The notes: generated by a model not told the origin, from the letters alone. Positions 1-9,429 are shown, counted from the stretch's first letter. The stretch: DNA of 64,000 nt from Bremerella sp. P1 (GCF_028748185.1 NZ_CP118164.1:5977814-6041813); one strand, 5' to 3'. Program-made: numbers and translations.

Positions 1-502
1 TCCGGTCAAAGCCATCGGAATGGGAGGTCGACAAGTCAGAACAGAAGAGATGTTTGGAAACATCTATGACCACCATAGCGTGATCTACGAGTATGACGAT
101 GGCTCGCGAGTGGTCAGTAACTGTCGACAACAGTCAGGTTGCAAGAATTCAATGCGTGCTTTCGCGATGGGAACAGCCGGGTCGGCGCTTATCTCGGAGA
201 GAGGCCTCGAGATCGAGGGAAGACAAAAATGGTCATTTAAGGGACCTGTAAAGAACATGTACCAGGTCGAGCATGACCGACTGTTTGAGAGTATTCGTTC
301 TGGAAAACCACGTAACGATGGTGAGTACATGTCCTATAGCACGTTAATGGCTATCCAGGGAAGAATGGCGACATACACCGGGCAGGAGATTACATGGGAT
401 CAGGCACTCAATTCGAACCTAGATCTGTCTCCGGCTGCGTACCAATGGGGAGACGCACCCGAAGTTACGATTGCTATGCCTGGGGTCACGAAGGTGGTTT
501 GA
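1..502 (+). CDS. Gfo/Idh/MocA-family oxidoreductase, C-terminal part (5' end outside window)
   Basis: The reading frame is open from base 2 to the stop at 500-502, so the gene starts before the window and only about the last 166 residues are seen. No Rossmann NAD-binding motif is present in this part. The segment resembles the C-terminal alpha/beta substrate-binding domain of planctomycete Gfo/Idh/MocA proteins: a beta-rich stretch (HHSVIYEYDDGSRVVSNCRQ), then VEHDRLFESIRSGKPRNDGEY and a terminal ATYTGQEITW block, which is typical of this group. Family members are NAD(P)-dependent sugar or polyol oxidoreductases, and many planctomycete copies are Tat-exported. A PIG-L deacetylase follows 46 bases downstream on the same strand, so the two may be cotranscribed and act on the same amino-sugar or modified sugar. 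Substrate not determinable. Confidence 0.8.
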   Translation, partial: PVKAIGMGGRQVRTEEMFGNIYDHHSVIYEYDDGSRVVSNCRQQSGCKNSMRAFAMGTAGSALISERGLEIEGRQKWSFKGPVKNMYQVEHDRLFESIRSGKPRNDGEYMSYSTLMAIQGRMATYTGQEITWDQALNSNLDLSPAAYQWGDAPEVTIAMPGVTKVV

Positions 503-548
503 GGTATTCGGGTGAGTCCTAAACGCTCCCTTTGAATTCAAGATTCCT

Positions 549-1430
549 ATGCCAAATACGGAAGAGAATCGAGAACCACGACTTCTCGTTCTGGGTGCTC
601 ATCCTGACGATGCCGAATTCCATGCCGGAGGGCTGGCGTCGATATACCGGCTACTCGGGCGAGTTGTCAAACTCGTGTCAGTTACCGATGGATCCGTGGG
701 CCATCACGAGCGATCTCCGGAGCAGCTCGTTGATATTCGTCGGCAAGAAGCTGCTGCGGCCGGAAACGTGATCGGAGCTGCTTACGAGACGTGGGAGTTT
801 CCGGACGGTCGCCTCGAGCCGACTTTGGAAGTGCGTCATCGTATCATCCGCGAAATCCGCGAGTTTCGACCCGATCTCATTTTGACGCATCGAACGTGTG
901 ACTATCACCCGGACCATCGAGCGGTTGGCCAGTGCGTTCAAGATGCATCGTACATGGTAACTGTCCCCCACATTGTGCCCGAGGTGGCGGCGCTGCGGCG
1001 TTGCCCGGTGATTGCGTATATGGGCGACCTGTTTACTCGCCCTGTCCGCTTTCGCGCGGACGTTCTGATCGATGTTACCGAATTGCATGAAACGATTGCT
1101 CAAATGATGGCATGCCATCAGTCTCAGTTGTTTGAATGGCTTGCGTATGAAGAAGGCACCTTAGACAAGATCCCCACCGGCAAGAATGAGCGACTTCAAT
1201 GGGCAAAGGACTGGTATGCCGGCCATGTACGTCGACGAACCGAATTCTTTCGAGATGAAGTCATCGCAAAGTGGGGGCCAGAAGCAGGGGAATCCATCGA
1301 TCTTGTCGAAGCTTACGAGATTAGCGAGTACGCGATTCAACCTGATGCCAGTTCCCTGGCTCGCTTATTTCCTGAGAAGCTGCCAATTCCCGATCTGACC
1401 AGGAAAAGGCCAAGTGTTTCGTCGCCCTAG
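549..1430 (+). CDS. PIG-L (LmbE-like) family deacetylase
   Basis: A 293-residue protein of the PIG-L/LmbE family, zinc-dependent N-deacetylases acting on N-acetylglucosamine-type groups (as in GlcNAc-PI, mycothiol and bacillithiol synthesis). The diagnostic motif AHPDDAE is at residues 17-23 and the second metal/catalytic motif HPDH at 120-123, so both halves of the active site are present. Length is normal. There is no signal peptide, so it should act in the cytoplasm. It starts at ATG 549, 46 bases after the preceding Gfo/Idh/MocA gene; the upstream ribosome site is weak. Its position after a sugar oxidoreductase suggests a role in amino-sugar catabolism or modification, but the substrate is inferred only. 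A thiol-cofactor role (BshB-like) cannot be excluded. Confidence 0.88.
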   Translation: MPNTEENREPRLLVLGAHPDDAEFHAGGLASIYRLLGRVVKLVSVTDGSVGHHERSPEQLVDIRRQEAAAAGNVIGAAYETWEFPDGRLEPTLEVRHRIIREIREFRPDLILTHRTCDYHPDHRAVGQCVQDASYMVTVPHIVPEVAALRRCPVIAYMGDLFTRPVRFRADVLIDVTELHETIAQMMACHQSQLFEWLAYEEGTLDKIPTGKNERLQWAKDWYAGHVRRRTEFFRDEVIAKWGPEAGESIDLVEAYEISEYAIQPDASSLARLFPEKLPIPDLTRKRPSVSSP

Positions 1431-1474
1431 TCATTCATAGGGGATGCGGTTTCTAGTGGTTTGCAAACGTGATA

Positions 1475-1489
1475 TAGAAACGTTTTCTA
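1475..1489. promoter_or_regulatory. Possible operator dyad upstream of the metallophosphoesterase gene
   Basis: Perfect 6-base inverted arms TAGAAA and TTTCTA flank a 3-base centre (CGT), 58 bases before the ATG at 1547. A second palindrome, GTTTGCAAAC, lies just upstream at 1459-1468. Short AT-rich dyads with a CG centre resemble operators of LacI-type regulators, but no such regulator is seen nearby. There is no T-run, so a terminator for the preceding deacetylase gene is less likely. Confidence 0.25.
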
Positions 1490-1546
1490 AGGTTACTTGC
1501 ATGACAGGTAATCAGTGACTTCCACAACCCGCCAAGGAGTTTAGAT

Positions 1547-2593
1547 ATGCCCAACATTACTCGTCGCACGGTTTTGCATGCGGGGCTTTCGCTGCCGATC
1601 GCTACGTTGCCGGCCCTGAACGCCCTTGCCGCAGGTCCCTACGACGAAGCGCAACTACAACCGGGCCCGCTACCTCAAATAGAAGATGGCTCATTTACAG
1701 TGGCCGTTTTGCCTGATACGCAGAACTACTGCGAGCGTGCTCCGGACGGCTTCTACCAACAAACAAAATGGCTGGTAGAGCAAAAGAAGCAGCGGAATAT
1801 TCAGGCAGTGCTTCACCTAGGTGATATCACCAATCGAAATACGACCGAGCAGTGGCAAGTTGCCCAGAAGGCCATGCGTCAGCTCGATGGGCATCTCCCC
1901 TATTTCTTTGTGCCTGGGAACCATGACTATAGCAATGGCGGCGGCGCGCGTGATCGGACAAGCCTGCTCGACAACTACTTTCCTGTCTCGCACTATCGTG
2001 ACCTTCCGACCTTCGGTGGTACCTACGATCGTGAGCCAGAGAGCATGCTGAATAGCTATCACTTGTTTTCCGTGGGGGACCGCAAGTTCCTGGTTCTCGG
2101 TCTGGAATTTGGCCCTCGGAAGGATGTTATTCGCTGGGCAAACGAAATCGCTTCCAAGCATAAAGATCGAGAGGCCATCCTCATCACGCATGCCTACCTA
2201 TTCCATGATGACCAGAGGTATGACTGGAAGCAGCACGGCGACAAGCAGCGCTGGAACCCCCACGGATACCCCTTGGCAAAGACAGGCAACCAAGATGTGA
2301 GCGATGGCGAAGAGTTGTGGAACGGTTTGGTCAGCCAACACGAGAATTTCATTCTTACGCTGAACGGTCATGTGCTGTACGATGGGCTCGGCCGCTTGTC
2401 GTCGAAATCGCCAGATGGAAACACGGTTCATCAGATGCTAGTGAATTTCCAAATGAAACCGCAAGGAGGTGATGGATGGCTGCGACTGCTTGAGTTCCGC
2501 AAGAACAATACAATTGGGATTACGGACTACTCTCCGACTCGCGAGCAGATCAATGCATCGCCCCAGAACAACTTCACATTGGAACTTACATAG
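1547..2593 (+). CDS. Tat-exported metallophosphoesterase (calcineurin-like)
   Basis: A 348-residue calcineurin-type phosphoesterase. The N-terminus has a twin-arginine motif (ITRRTVLHAG, RR at 6-7) followed by a hydrophobic stretch ending near residue 30 (ALAAG), so export by the Tat route in folded, metal-loaded form is likely. Metal-binding motifs are in order: LPDTQNY (D57), HLGDITN (GD 92-93), GNHDY (124-127), ITHAY and LNGHV. Such secreted enzymes hydrolyse phosphomonoesters or diesters of nucleotides, phospholipids or phosphorylated glycans; the substrate is unknown. The start is ATG 1547 preceded by AAGGAG at 1533-1538. The gene stands alone between a 116-base upstream spacer and a convergent terminator at 2630-2666. 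Confidence 0.88.
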   Translation: MPNITRRTVLHAGLSLPIATLPALNALAAGPYDEAQLQPGPLPQIEDGSFTVAVLPDTQNYCERAPDGFYQQTKWLVEQKKQRNIQAVLHLGDITNRNTTEQWQVAQKAMRQLDGHLPYFFVPGNHDYSNGGGARDRTSLLDNYFPVSHYRDLPTFGGTYDREPESMLNSYHLFSVGDRKFLVLGLEFGPRKDVIRWANEIASKHKDREAILITHAYLFHDDQRYDWKQHGDKQRWNPHGYPLAKTGNQDVSDGEELWNGLVSQHENFILTLNGHVLYDGLGRLSSKSPDGNTVHQMLVNFQMKPQGGDGWLRLLEFRKNNTIGITDYSPTREQINASPQNNFTLELT

Positions 2594-2629
2594 TCTCGTT
2601 CGATACTGTGTTTGATCTTCCCGGCCGGA

Positions 2630-2666
2630 AAACCCTGGTCTAGCATCATTCACTAAACCAGGGTTT
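2630..2666. terminator. Bidirectional hairpin terminator between convergent genes
   Basis: A perfect 10-base inverted repeat, AAACCCTGGT (2630-2639) and ACCAGGGTTT (2657-2666), with a 17-base loop lies in the 83 bases between two converging genes (stops at 2593 and 2677). The A and T ends of the arms give short U tracts in either direction, which fits an intrinsic terminator serving both strands. Confidence 0.75.
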
Positions 2667-2676
2667 CCTCATGGCT

Positions 2677-5445
2677 TTACTCAGTGGAAAAAGCCGCAGC
2701 CGGTGTGATCGTAAATGAAGTGGCATTGCCTGGAACATTCTCGAGGGCAATTGCGATTAGTCGATCGTCTTGCACGTCGAATTCGGCACACTTGGTTCCC
2801 CGAGTTTCTACGACGTACCGCCCACTTGCCAAGCCCGCGATGTTCAGATGACACTCGCCTTTTGGCGACTTGCTGGCTTCTAATTCAAATTGGATTCCGC
2901 TACGTGCTAATTCCAGCCGAATGGGAAACCCGGTGGCAAATCTCCGCGTTTTCAGACTGAGGTCAATGGTCCTGTCTTGGAAAATTGCATGAAACCGGCG
3001 GCGGATGCCATCTTTGGGAATTGCTTCAATATGCGTGTCTGTCGTATGTAATTCACCACCGAGGCAGGTCATTCCGAAGATCGGGTCTTGCGTGACAACG
3101 GTTGCAGCCATCCGTAATGCTCCGCAGAACCCAAGATCCTCTTCACAGGAGTAGTACCAGCTTCCACGATGATGAGGCTGACCAAGCCAGGTGTGACCTC
3201 GCGATGCGGGCTCGAATCCTCCGCCGGCGGCGCCGTCATTTGCCTTGCCAGGGTACCAGTATCCGTAGTTTGAATCAGGCGTACCGGTGTTCATCAAGGC
3301 CCATGAACTAAGGTACGAAGCGTAGCCTAGCCTTGCGTAAGGATAGGGATCGCTCGCATGGTGTAACGCATAGTCCAGAACTGCCCATCCACCCATTTGA
3401 GACATGTAGCTTAACGTATAGGTGTCGCCTGCCTGCTGGCGGTAGTCGCTTCCCAGGTGATAGTACGTCGGCTCAATCCAGCCGCGGCAGAAAACGTTTG
3501 CCGCCATTTGCTTGTCAAGAAAGCGTCTGGCACTTGTCTCGGCTTCATTGGGATCACTTAGTTGGAGAGAATTGGGATGACGAAGTGCATAGGTAGCTAA
3601 GGCATGCGTCGATTCAAAACCCGTCGAGTCAAATGGGTACTCGGAGCCAAAGAGATTGGGATTGTCGTTCACGAAATGCCGGACCTTGGCTTCCCAATGT
3701 GAGCGAAGCTCTTGTGCGTCTGCTGTTAGGCCTTCGTTCTCGAGATCTTCGATCAACTCGACGTAGGCGAGTTCGTTGTAAAGACCTGTGTAGTACGCGG
3801 ACCAGCCAACTAACTTGTCTGGCACGGTAAACATGGCGATTGCCGTCCGAGCTGCTCGTTGCAGATATTGCTCAGCTGGTAGTTTGGTTTCGATTTCCGG
3901 GTGTCGACTGGCGACCTTGTACATCCCGTAGTACATCAATGCGATGTGAGGGTAGTCGTAGACGCGCCACATGTGCTGTCGCCCATCTGGGCCAGGATCG
4001 CTGCTTTCCCGGTTTCGCCTCCAATCCAGGATTCCATAAATGCCGTACGGGTACGGTTCCGAAGTGGTTTGCTGCAAGCCACCCCAGACAAAGTATTCGA
4101 TGTAATAGTCAAGTGCTTCTACTTCCGATTGCACTGGGTATTCCGCATTCTTGGAAGCGAGAAACGCTGGCTTACTGAGCCCTGGATCATCACAAGTGAT
4201 CTCGTAGATTCTCCAACTGCGAATCCGATCGTAGTTGCTCGGGTCGAGCATGACTTGTGTTTCCATGTTCCATTCACACAGTAGCCCGTCGTACCACTTG
4301 GATTCATCACGAATTTGATGCGATGCTATGAACGCTCCTCGCTTCTTAATCAGCGTTTCGATGGGCTCAGTACAAAAGAACTCCAGGTAGGTCTGCTTAT
4401 CGTCCCCGAAGTTGACGGTCAGGCGGTTCTCACCGAGACGAGAAAACTTTACTTGGTAAATCGTCGTATCATCCGATTCGCTTATACGCTGCACGGAAGT
4501 GTGATGAGGAAATTCAGCCTCGATCGACTTGATCGGCTCGTTTGTGCGAAGTGCGAATTTGGCCGTGAGATCGTTGGGTACTACCATGCCTGGAACAACA
4601 TGGACATCAATGAGCCCCTCTTCGACAAGAATTCTGCGAACGTCGTCATAGTTCTCTGCCCATTGGAACTTCAGGCTAAATGTTTTCGTGTCGGTGGGCT
4701 TGCCCTTGGCTGCTAAAGTCAGCCCGGTGGTAGGTTGTCGCCAGGTTCCTCCTCGTTCAGCAGCGTCGGCAAAAGCGGCCTCACTATGAAAGAAGATGTG
4801 GAAACCTTGCTTGCCGTGGTTTTCCCAGTATTCGAGGCGTGTGTTATTGGTAGGCGTCAGCATTAGGTAGGGGCCGACACTGTTGCTTCTCATCCAATAC
4901 AGGAATGAACCGTGTCCGGAGATAAAGCTGTGTTTGAATACTGATGAATGCCCGGGATGCTGCGTCGAGAAGTCGCTATTCATCGGTAGTGGCAGGGATA
5001 GGTCGCCTATTCGCAATGGGCTAGAGGTGTCGTTGCGCACTGTTGCCGACCAAAGTATCTCATTCGACGTAACCTCGATGGAGGTTTCGACGGTTAAAAC
5101 ACTCGCACCGTCTTTGTGGATTTGAAACACGGCCTTGTTCGTGCTGCGATCCGGGTTCTCTTCGAAGAGCGTCGTGGGTGAATCGACAAGGTCATCCGTT
5201 CGGATCTGACTCCAGGGATCTTGGTCCTGCTTGTAGCGGAGCACAACACCACCGAGCCGCCCATCCTGACGAAGGTAGTTCGTATCGAAGGTGTCTCCGA
5301 CACTTTTGATTTGGGTCAGGGACCCTTTTTCTACCGCCACATCGAATGACGAATCTGCACGACCTATTGCTGAGCCCGTAATGACGAAGGCCAGTGTTAG
5401 AAGCGATGTGTGAACTAGAGTTGTCGTAAGTCTTTTGGCGAACAT
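2677..5445 (-). CDS. Large secreted protein, DUF5695-like, probable six-hairpin glycoside hydrolase fold
   Basis: A 922-residue protein with a signal peptide (hydrophobic residues about 8-28, cleavage near GRADSS). The beginning of the mature part (SSFDVAVEKGSLTQIKSVGD, then a LGGVVLRYK block) and the long helical, aromatic-rich C-terminal half (about residues 390-790, with many Trp/Tyr pairs such as YYIEYFVWGG) resemble DUF5695 proteins, whose C-terminal half is thought to be an (alpha/alpha)6-barrel like that of glycosidases and polysaccharide lyases; the N-terminal half would be a beta-sandwich. Family assignment is from memory of the pattern, not a search. ATG 5445 is preferred over the TTG one codon upstream; AAAGG lies 10 bases before it. 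The gene is downstream of a lipoprotein and a DUF1559 gene. A role in extracellular glycan breakdown is inferred. Confidence 0.6.
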   Translation of the reverse strand: MFAKRLTTTLVHTSLLTLAFVITGSAIGRADSSFDVAVEKGSLTQIKSVGDTFDTNYLRQDGRLGGVVLRYKQDQDPWSQIRTDDLVDSPTTLFEENPDRSTNKAVFQIHKDGASVLTVETSIEVTSNEILWSATVRNDTSSPLRIGDLSLPLPMNSDFSTQHPGHSSVFKHSFISGHGSFLYWMRSNSVGPYLMLTPTNNTRLEYWENHGKQGFHIFFHSEAAFADAAERGGTWRQPTTGLTLAAKGKPTDTKTFSLKFQWAENYDDVRRILVEEGLIDVHVVPGMVVPNDLTAKFALRTNEPIKSIEAEFPHHTSVQRISESDDTTIYQVKFSRLGENRLTVNFGDDKQTYLEFFCTEPIETLIKKRGAFIASHQIRDESKWYDGLLCEWNMETQVMLDPSNYDRIRSWRIYEITCDDPGLSKPAFLASKNAEYPVQSEVEALDYYIEYFVWGGLQQTTSEPYPYGIYGILDWRRNRESSDPGPDGRQHMWRVYDYPHIALMYYGMYKVASRHPEIETKLPAEQYLQRAARTAIAMFTVPDKLVGWSAYYTGLYNELAYVELIEDLENEGLTADAQELRSHWEAKVRHFVNDNPNLFGSEYPFDSTGFESTHALATYALRHPNSLQLSDPNEAETSARRFLDKQMAANVFCRGWIEPTYYHLGSDYRQQAGDTYTLSYMSQMGGWAVLDYALHHASDPYPYARLGYASYLSSWALMNTGTPDSNYGYWYPGKANDGAAGGGFEPASRGHTWLGQPHHRGSWYYSCEEDLGFCGALRMAATVVTQDPIFGMTCLGGELHTTDTHIEAIPKDGIRRRFHAIFQDRTIDLSLKTRRFATGFPIRLELARSGIQFELEASKSPKGECHLNIAGLASGRYVVETRGTKCAEFDVQDDRLIAIALENVPGNATSFTITPAAAFSTE

Positions 5446-5627
5446 CAAGAGTGACCTTTGAGATCATGTTGCATTTGGCAGATGGGCCTATTGGAAACAG
5501 ATAGGCGGACGTTCGCAGATGGGGTGGGCAGTGGGCGGCTGTCGATTATGGGGAATCGCACTGAGACAAATTCAGAGACCACTTTCGGCATCACCAACTT
5601 CTCTCGTGGGTAAAGGGTGTATGGCGT

Positions 5628-6032
5628 CTAGCGTTTGGAATTCATCGCAAAATCGATTTCGTTGCTAGTGCCGCCAGCAACATTTGCCGTAAGCGTTCCA
5701 GGCTTTCCGAATTTCGTTGGAATGAGGACTTTTGGTATTGCATGTCCGGGGAAAGGTTTATTGCTAATGGTGACATCATGTTCCCCGATTTCCGCTCCTG
5801 TTAAATCGGTACTGTAAACGAGGGAATAGTGGCCACTCGTGTCGGTGCGGCCAAATGAATTCTTGCCAGAGTGCCTTGGCTTGAAAGTGACCAGTGCATC
5901 TGGGATCGGCTGCCCGTCAACTGTGACCGTACCTTGCACTTCGGAAACGTTACTTGGACTTGAGGCACTGCATCCCAATACACCGATACAGATGCCAATG
6001 ACGGGTGCACATAGGTAATGCTTGCGAAACAT
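5628..6032 (-). CDS. Small lipoprotein with carboxypeptidase-regulatory/transthyretin-like fold
   Basis: A 134-residue predicted lipoprotein. The N-terminus MFRKHYLCAPVIGICIGVLG is followed by Cys in a lipobox-like LGC/S context, so signal peptidase II processing and membrane anchoring are likely. The remainder (VQGTVTVDGQPIPDALVTF, then SFGRTDTSGHYSL and a final beta-strand rich part) is the pattern of a carboxypeptidase regulatory-like or transthyretin-like beta-sandwich, widespread in planctomycetes right after DUF1559 genes. The start at 6032 is chosen because AAGGAGA lies 8 bases upstream; a longer frame to 6089 lacks a signal peptide. The DUF1559 gene ends 99 bases upstream and the two are probably cotranscribed. 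Function unknown. Confidence 0.8.
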   Translation of the reverse strand: MFRKHYLCAPVIGICIGVLGCSASSPSNVSEVQGTVTVDGQPIPDALVTFKPRHSGKNSFGRTDTSGHYSLVYSTDLTGAEIGEHDVTISNKPFPGHAIPKVLIPTKFGKPGTLTANVAGGTSNEIDFAMNSKR

Positions 6033-6131
6033 ACTGTCTTTCTCCTTAAATAGAGTGGCGTTAGGAAGCTTCCTTGATTCTCTAGGCACAATGCTGTGTG
6101 CGTTGTGCCCTGAAGACTTTCCCGACAGCCG

Positions 6132-7199
6132 TTAGAAGCTGGCTTTAACGGTCTGGCCGTCGTTACGATTGGCCAAGTTTTCCAACACGACGTTGTCCAG
6201 CACTTCGTCTGGTTTGTGTTCGACTGTTTCTGGGATGAAATGCACGGAGCCATCGCAGAAGGCGAATTGCACGCCACCGGGATGATGACTACTGAATCCA
6301 CCACGGCCCCACATGGTGTAGAAGGAAGAATTGAGCGGGTAGCCGATGGTGCCCATGGCTCCGGCACAATCCCATCCATCGGCTCCGCGATTGGGGAACC
6401 CGAATGGATTCGTTCCCACGCTGGGAGCGAGACTTCCAGGAATCGAATCGACATCATCGGAATCGTGGCCGGCTGGTTCTTTCACCAGCGAAGCCCTTTC
6501 ACCGATCAAGAGCGTATTGCTCGTTCCGTCGAGTATCTTGGCGAAGTTGACGTTCGACTCGATCCCAAATGCTCCATTGAAGGCGTTAGGACCAACGCCT
6601 CCGGTTACAGGCCCCCACCAGTCAGCACCGTAGCGGATTGAGGACGCGACGCCTGCATAGTTGCCCTTGGCACAGTTGTCAGCCGGGTTGTTGACGGGAG
6701 CGCCTGTCGATGTGGCGAGTAGTCCGACCGTTCCTTCGACTGGCACGAGAATCTCATCCCCAGCATCCGACGGACAATTCAAAGCCGAAATGGGTTGTCG
6801 CATCATGTCGATCAATACTCGACCGGATGCTCCATTGACTGCACTTCCCACCGTGGCGGCTTCATCCAGGCGAATTCGTCCCGGCTCCAAAGCGTTGTAA
6901 AGATTGTTAAGCTCCAAAAATGGAAGCAGATGGAGGGTCCACGCTGAGTAATTCGTGTCCTGGTTTCCACCGACGTTCTTGTAGCCGATGGCACCTGTGG
7001 GGAAGGATTGAAACGTGTCGTGATAGTTGTGCACGGCCAAACCGAGTTGCTTCAAGTTATTCGTACAGGACATCCGTCGGGCTGCTTCACGGGCCTGCTG
7101 AACCGCGGGAAGCAGCAACGCAATCAAAACGCCGATGATGGCAATGACAACTAGAAGTTCAACGAGAGTAAATCCACGCCGTAATCGAATGGTACGCAT
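6132..7199 (-). CDS. DUF1559 prepilin-like (PulG/type II pseudopilin-like) protein
   Basis: A 355-residue protein with a type IV prepilin N-terminus: short basic leader, then GFTLVELLVVIAIIGVLIAL with the cleavage Gly-Phe, the conserved Glu at +5, and the helix ending in QQAREAARR. Near the C-terminus the family signature HHPGG followed by CDGSVHFI is present. DUF1559 proteins are highly amplified in planctomycetes and are thought to form pseudopilin-like surface or secretion structures; the exact role is unproven. ATG 7199 is chosen because GGGAG lies 7-11 bases upstream and the leader is short; the longer frame to 7247 adds an unlikely extension. It is followed by a lipoprotein gene, the same order as in the 23829-25234 pair. 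Confidence 0.93.
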   Translation of the reverse strand: MRTIRLRRGFTLVELLVVIAIIGVLIALLLPAVQQAREAARRMSCTNNLKQLGLAVHNYHDTFQSFPTGAIGYKNVGGNQDTNYSAWTLHLLPFLELNNLYNALEPGRIRLDEAATVGSAVNGASGRVLIDMMRQPISALNCPSDAGDEILVPVEGTVGLLATSTGAPVNNPADNCAKGNYAGVASSIRYGADWWGPVTGGVGPNAFNGAFGIESNVNFAKILDGTSNTLLIGERASLVKEPAGHDSDDVDSIPGSLAPSVGTNPFGFPNRGADGWDCAGAMGTIGYPLNSSFYTMWGRGGFSSHHPGGVQFAFCDGSVHFIPETVEHKPDEVLDNVVLENLANRNDGQTVKASF

Positions 7200-7795
7200 T
7201 TTCTGGCTCCCAAAAAAATAAGAAGTACGAGGCAAAGTTTCTTCCATGTGCTCTTATTTTGTAGATATATCCGCATCATTCCCATGAGCATTTTGTCAAT
7301 CAAAATCGTTTCCTGACACAGAAACTATGCGTCTATTCTTAGGCGATCTGGATTCATGGCTGTATGTTTTTGTATTATTTCGACGGAGCCTATGTTGATT
7401 GCACCTGTCTTCTGATGTCGAGAGGCGATTTCCGCTGTCGATTCACGAAAACATGGGGCGAATTATTTTCGACAGTGCTGCCAAGTGATACTCGCAATCC
7501 CGTCACTCATTCCATGAGAGGGCCGTGTTATTCGTTGACTGCCGATCGTCGCGAGGATCCCCACTAGAAGTAGTGGAGACGCAATGTTCAGCAGCTGAAC
7601 TCAACGCGGTGCGTCTCGGCGAGAGAATGCAGAATGGTCGTAAAAGGGAGCCGACTGCATTGTCGAGCGAAAGAAGCTTTCTATCATCAGGCGTACTTGT
7701 ACGCTTTGATGCTGCAGGCAGGTTACTCAGGACGAGTAGATCTTGATGGACTAGTCATCAATCTTGCTGCTCTGAACCAGGTCAACGCTGGAATG
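7200..7795. other. Non-coding stretch between MFS and DUF1559 genes
   Basis: About 600 bases without a convincing gene. The short open frames here have no ribosome site or recognisable product and run into the antisense of the MFS gene. The part near 7200-7330 is AT-rich and should hold the promoter of the DUF1559/lipoprotein operon. A compact hairpin with 6-base arms, CCACTA (7561-7566) and TAGTGG (7571-7576), and a 4-base loop is present but has no T-run. Confidence 0.5.
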
Positions 7796-9181
7796 CTAAG
7801 ATGCCACTTCGGGTGCGATAATCTCACTGTTTTCAACGGCGGAGCCTGTAGGTTCGTGTTGATCTTCCAGCACCTCATCGACCTGTTTGGGGTTGATTGC
7901 CAACACGATGAAGACGAGCAGGATCTGGAGAGCGGCGAGAAACACGTGTAGCTCGCTGATGCTGAACGCCCACTCCATAGTGCCGGCGAATCTGGCTCCG
8001 AGTCCATTCGACACATTTAATAGGGCCATGAATGCGGTGAACTGGGTAGCGGCGATCGGTCGCCAACAGATTCCCATGAACAGTGCGAACATCGAGACCT
8101 GCAGTATGGCTGCTAGCGTCGATTCCATCAGAAAGAGAGTTGTCACAACCGCTGAGTTACTCCAATAGGCTTCTGTCATGGGGTATGCCAGCCAGCACAC
8201 AGACAGGGCAGTGAGGCTCAGAATTACCGTTCGCTTGGTTCCAAGTGTCGAGGCGATGATCCCTCCGAGAATTGATCCTCCCAGTCCAAACCAGACCGCG
8301 AGTTGCCCTTCCAGGAATAACCAATCGCTGCTTGTCCATCCGAGCTGACGCTGGAGGAAAACCGGCCAAATGATGAGATGGGAGTTAATCGTAATCAGAG
8401 ATAACACAGCCAATAGACCACCGAGAATCGTCGAGCGAATCGAGAATGCACGAAACAACATCCGGAACAGGGCCCGAAGGGACGTGGGGTGCTTCTCTTG
8501 CTCGGATCGTGACTGATGATCCTTGGCCTTCTTACTGGGCCAGAGCAAGTCGCCGGGCCGCTCTCGTAAACAGAATGGAACGGCGGCAATCAGAAGGAGG
8601 ATGCCGATTTGCAGTGAAACAGCACTTGGGAATCCATACATCAGAATAATATTCCCCAAAACGGCCCCACCAATGAAGGTACCGCCATAGCTGGAGGCAA
8701 ACATAAAGCCGTTGGCTACACCCCGTTCCTTCGCCGGAAGTAGGTCTACCGCGAGGGCATCGACAGAAACATCTTGAAGCGAAGCGAAGATATTCACCAA
8801 GAGGACCATGGCGGCAATGATGCCGATGCTTGAGGTTAGCTCGGGAATGAATGCCATCGCTCCCAAAGTCGCGGTCATCGCGAATTGAGCCCCGAGGATC
8901 CAAGGACGACGTCTCCCCATCGGAAAGTAGCCGAATCGGTCAATAAACGGCCCCCAAATCCACTTCAGTGCCCAAGGCCAGCTGACCATTGCCACGACCG
9001 TGCCGATTGCCCCGGTGGGGACATCTTCGCTTATTAGGTACGTCTTCAAAGCAATCCGAACGAAACCATCGGGAATGCCCTGAGCCGCGTAAAGGATGCA
9101 AAGAGTCGACAGTCGTAACAGTGGATTTGCGTCGAGATAGGGCTTCAAGAGACTTCTCAGTTCAGTTCGTGGTAACTGCAA
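7796..9181 (-). CDS. MFS transporter (AmpG-like)
   Basis: A 461-residue polytopic membrane protein with about 12 hydrophobic segments. The first cytoplasmic-loop motif is KWIWGPFIDRF followed by GRRRPWIL, the form of MFS motif A seen in AmpG/acetyl-CoA transporter-like families (AmpG imports muropeptides). The ending is a hydrophilic Glu-rich tail. The longest frame starts at TTG 9181 and has no ATG before the first membrane segment, so a non-ATG start is likely; TTG near residue 12 is an alternative. The gene stands apart from the DUF1559 operon downstream (597 bases). A sugar or peptidoglycan-fragment substrate is plausible but not shown. Confidence 0.8.
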   Translation of the reverse strand: MQLPRTELRSLLKPYLDANPLLRLSTLCILYAAQGIPDGFVRIALKTYLISEDVPTGAIGTVVAMVSWPWALKWIWGPFIDRFGYFPMGRRRPWILGAQFAMTATLGAMAFIPELTSSIGIIAAMVLLVNIFASLQDVSVDALAVDLLPAKERGVANGFMFASSYGGTFIGGAVLGNIILMYGFPSAVSLQIGILLLIAAVPFCLRERPGDLLWPSKKAKDHQSRSEQEKHPTSLRALFRMLFRAFSIRSTILGGLLAVLSLITINSHLIIWPVFLQRQLGWTSSDWLFLEGQLAVWFGLGGSILGGIIASTLGTKRTVILSLTALSVCWLAYPMTEAYWSNSAVVTTLFLMESTLAAILQVSMFALFMGICWRPIAATQFTAFMALLNVSNGLGARFAGTMEWAFSISELHVFLAALQILLVFIVLAINPKQVDEVLEDQHEPTGSAVENSEIIAPEVAS

Positions 9182-9429
9182 ATTGCCTGTGAACTATCAT
9201 GTTAATAATTGCGCAGGAGAGAATTGAAGTTGAAAATTTCCATCAACAAGGCAGATATTTCAGAACGGATAGCAGGAAGCCTAGGACTTATTTGTCGGTC
9301 CAACAGTGGATTTGGTCGCTCCACGCCCCGTCACCGATTGATCTTCTTAAGATCGCTTTAACCAAGTGGGGGGCATCCAGGAAAAACTTTGGAAATCGAT
9401 GTCGGGCAGAATCTCGAAAACCCCATGTG

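Noticed and set aside
7364-7567. Small gene in the 7200-7795 gap
   Set aside because: No ribosome site, no motif, Cys/Arg-rich translation; considered non-coding.
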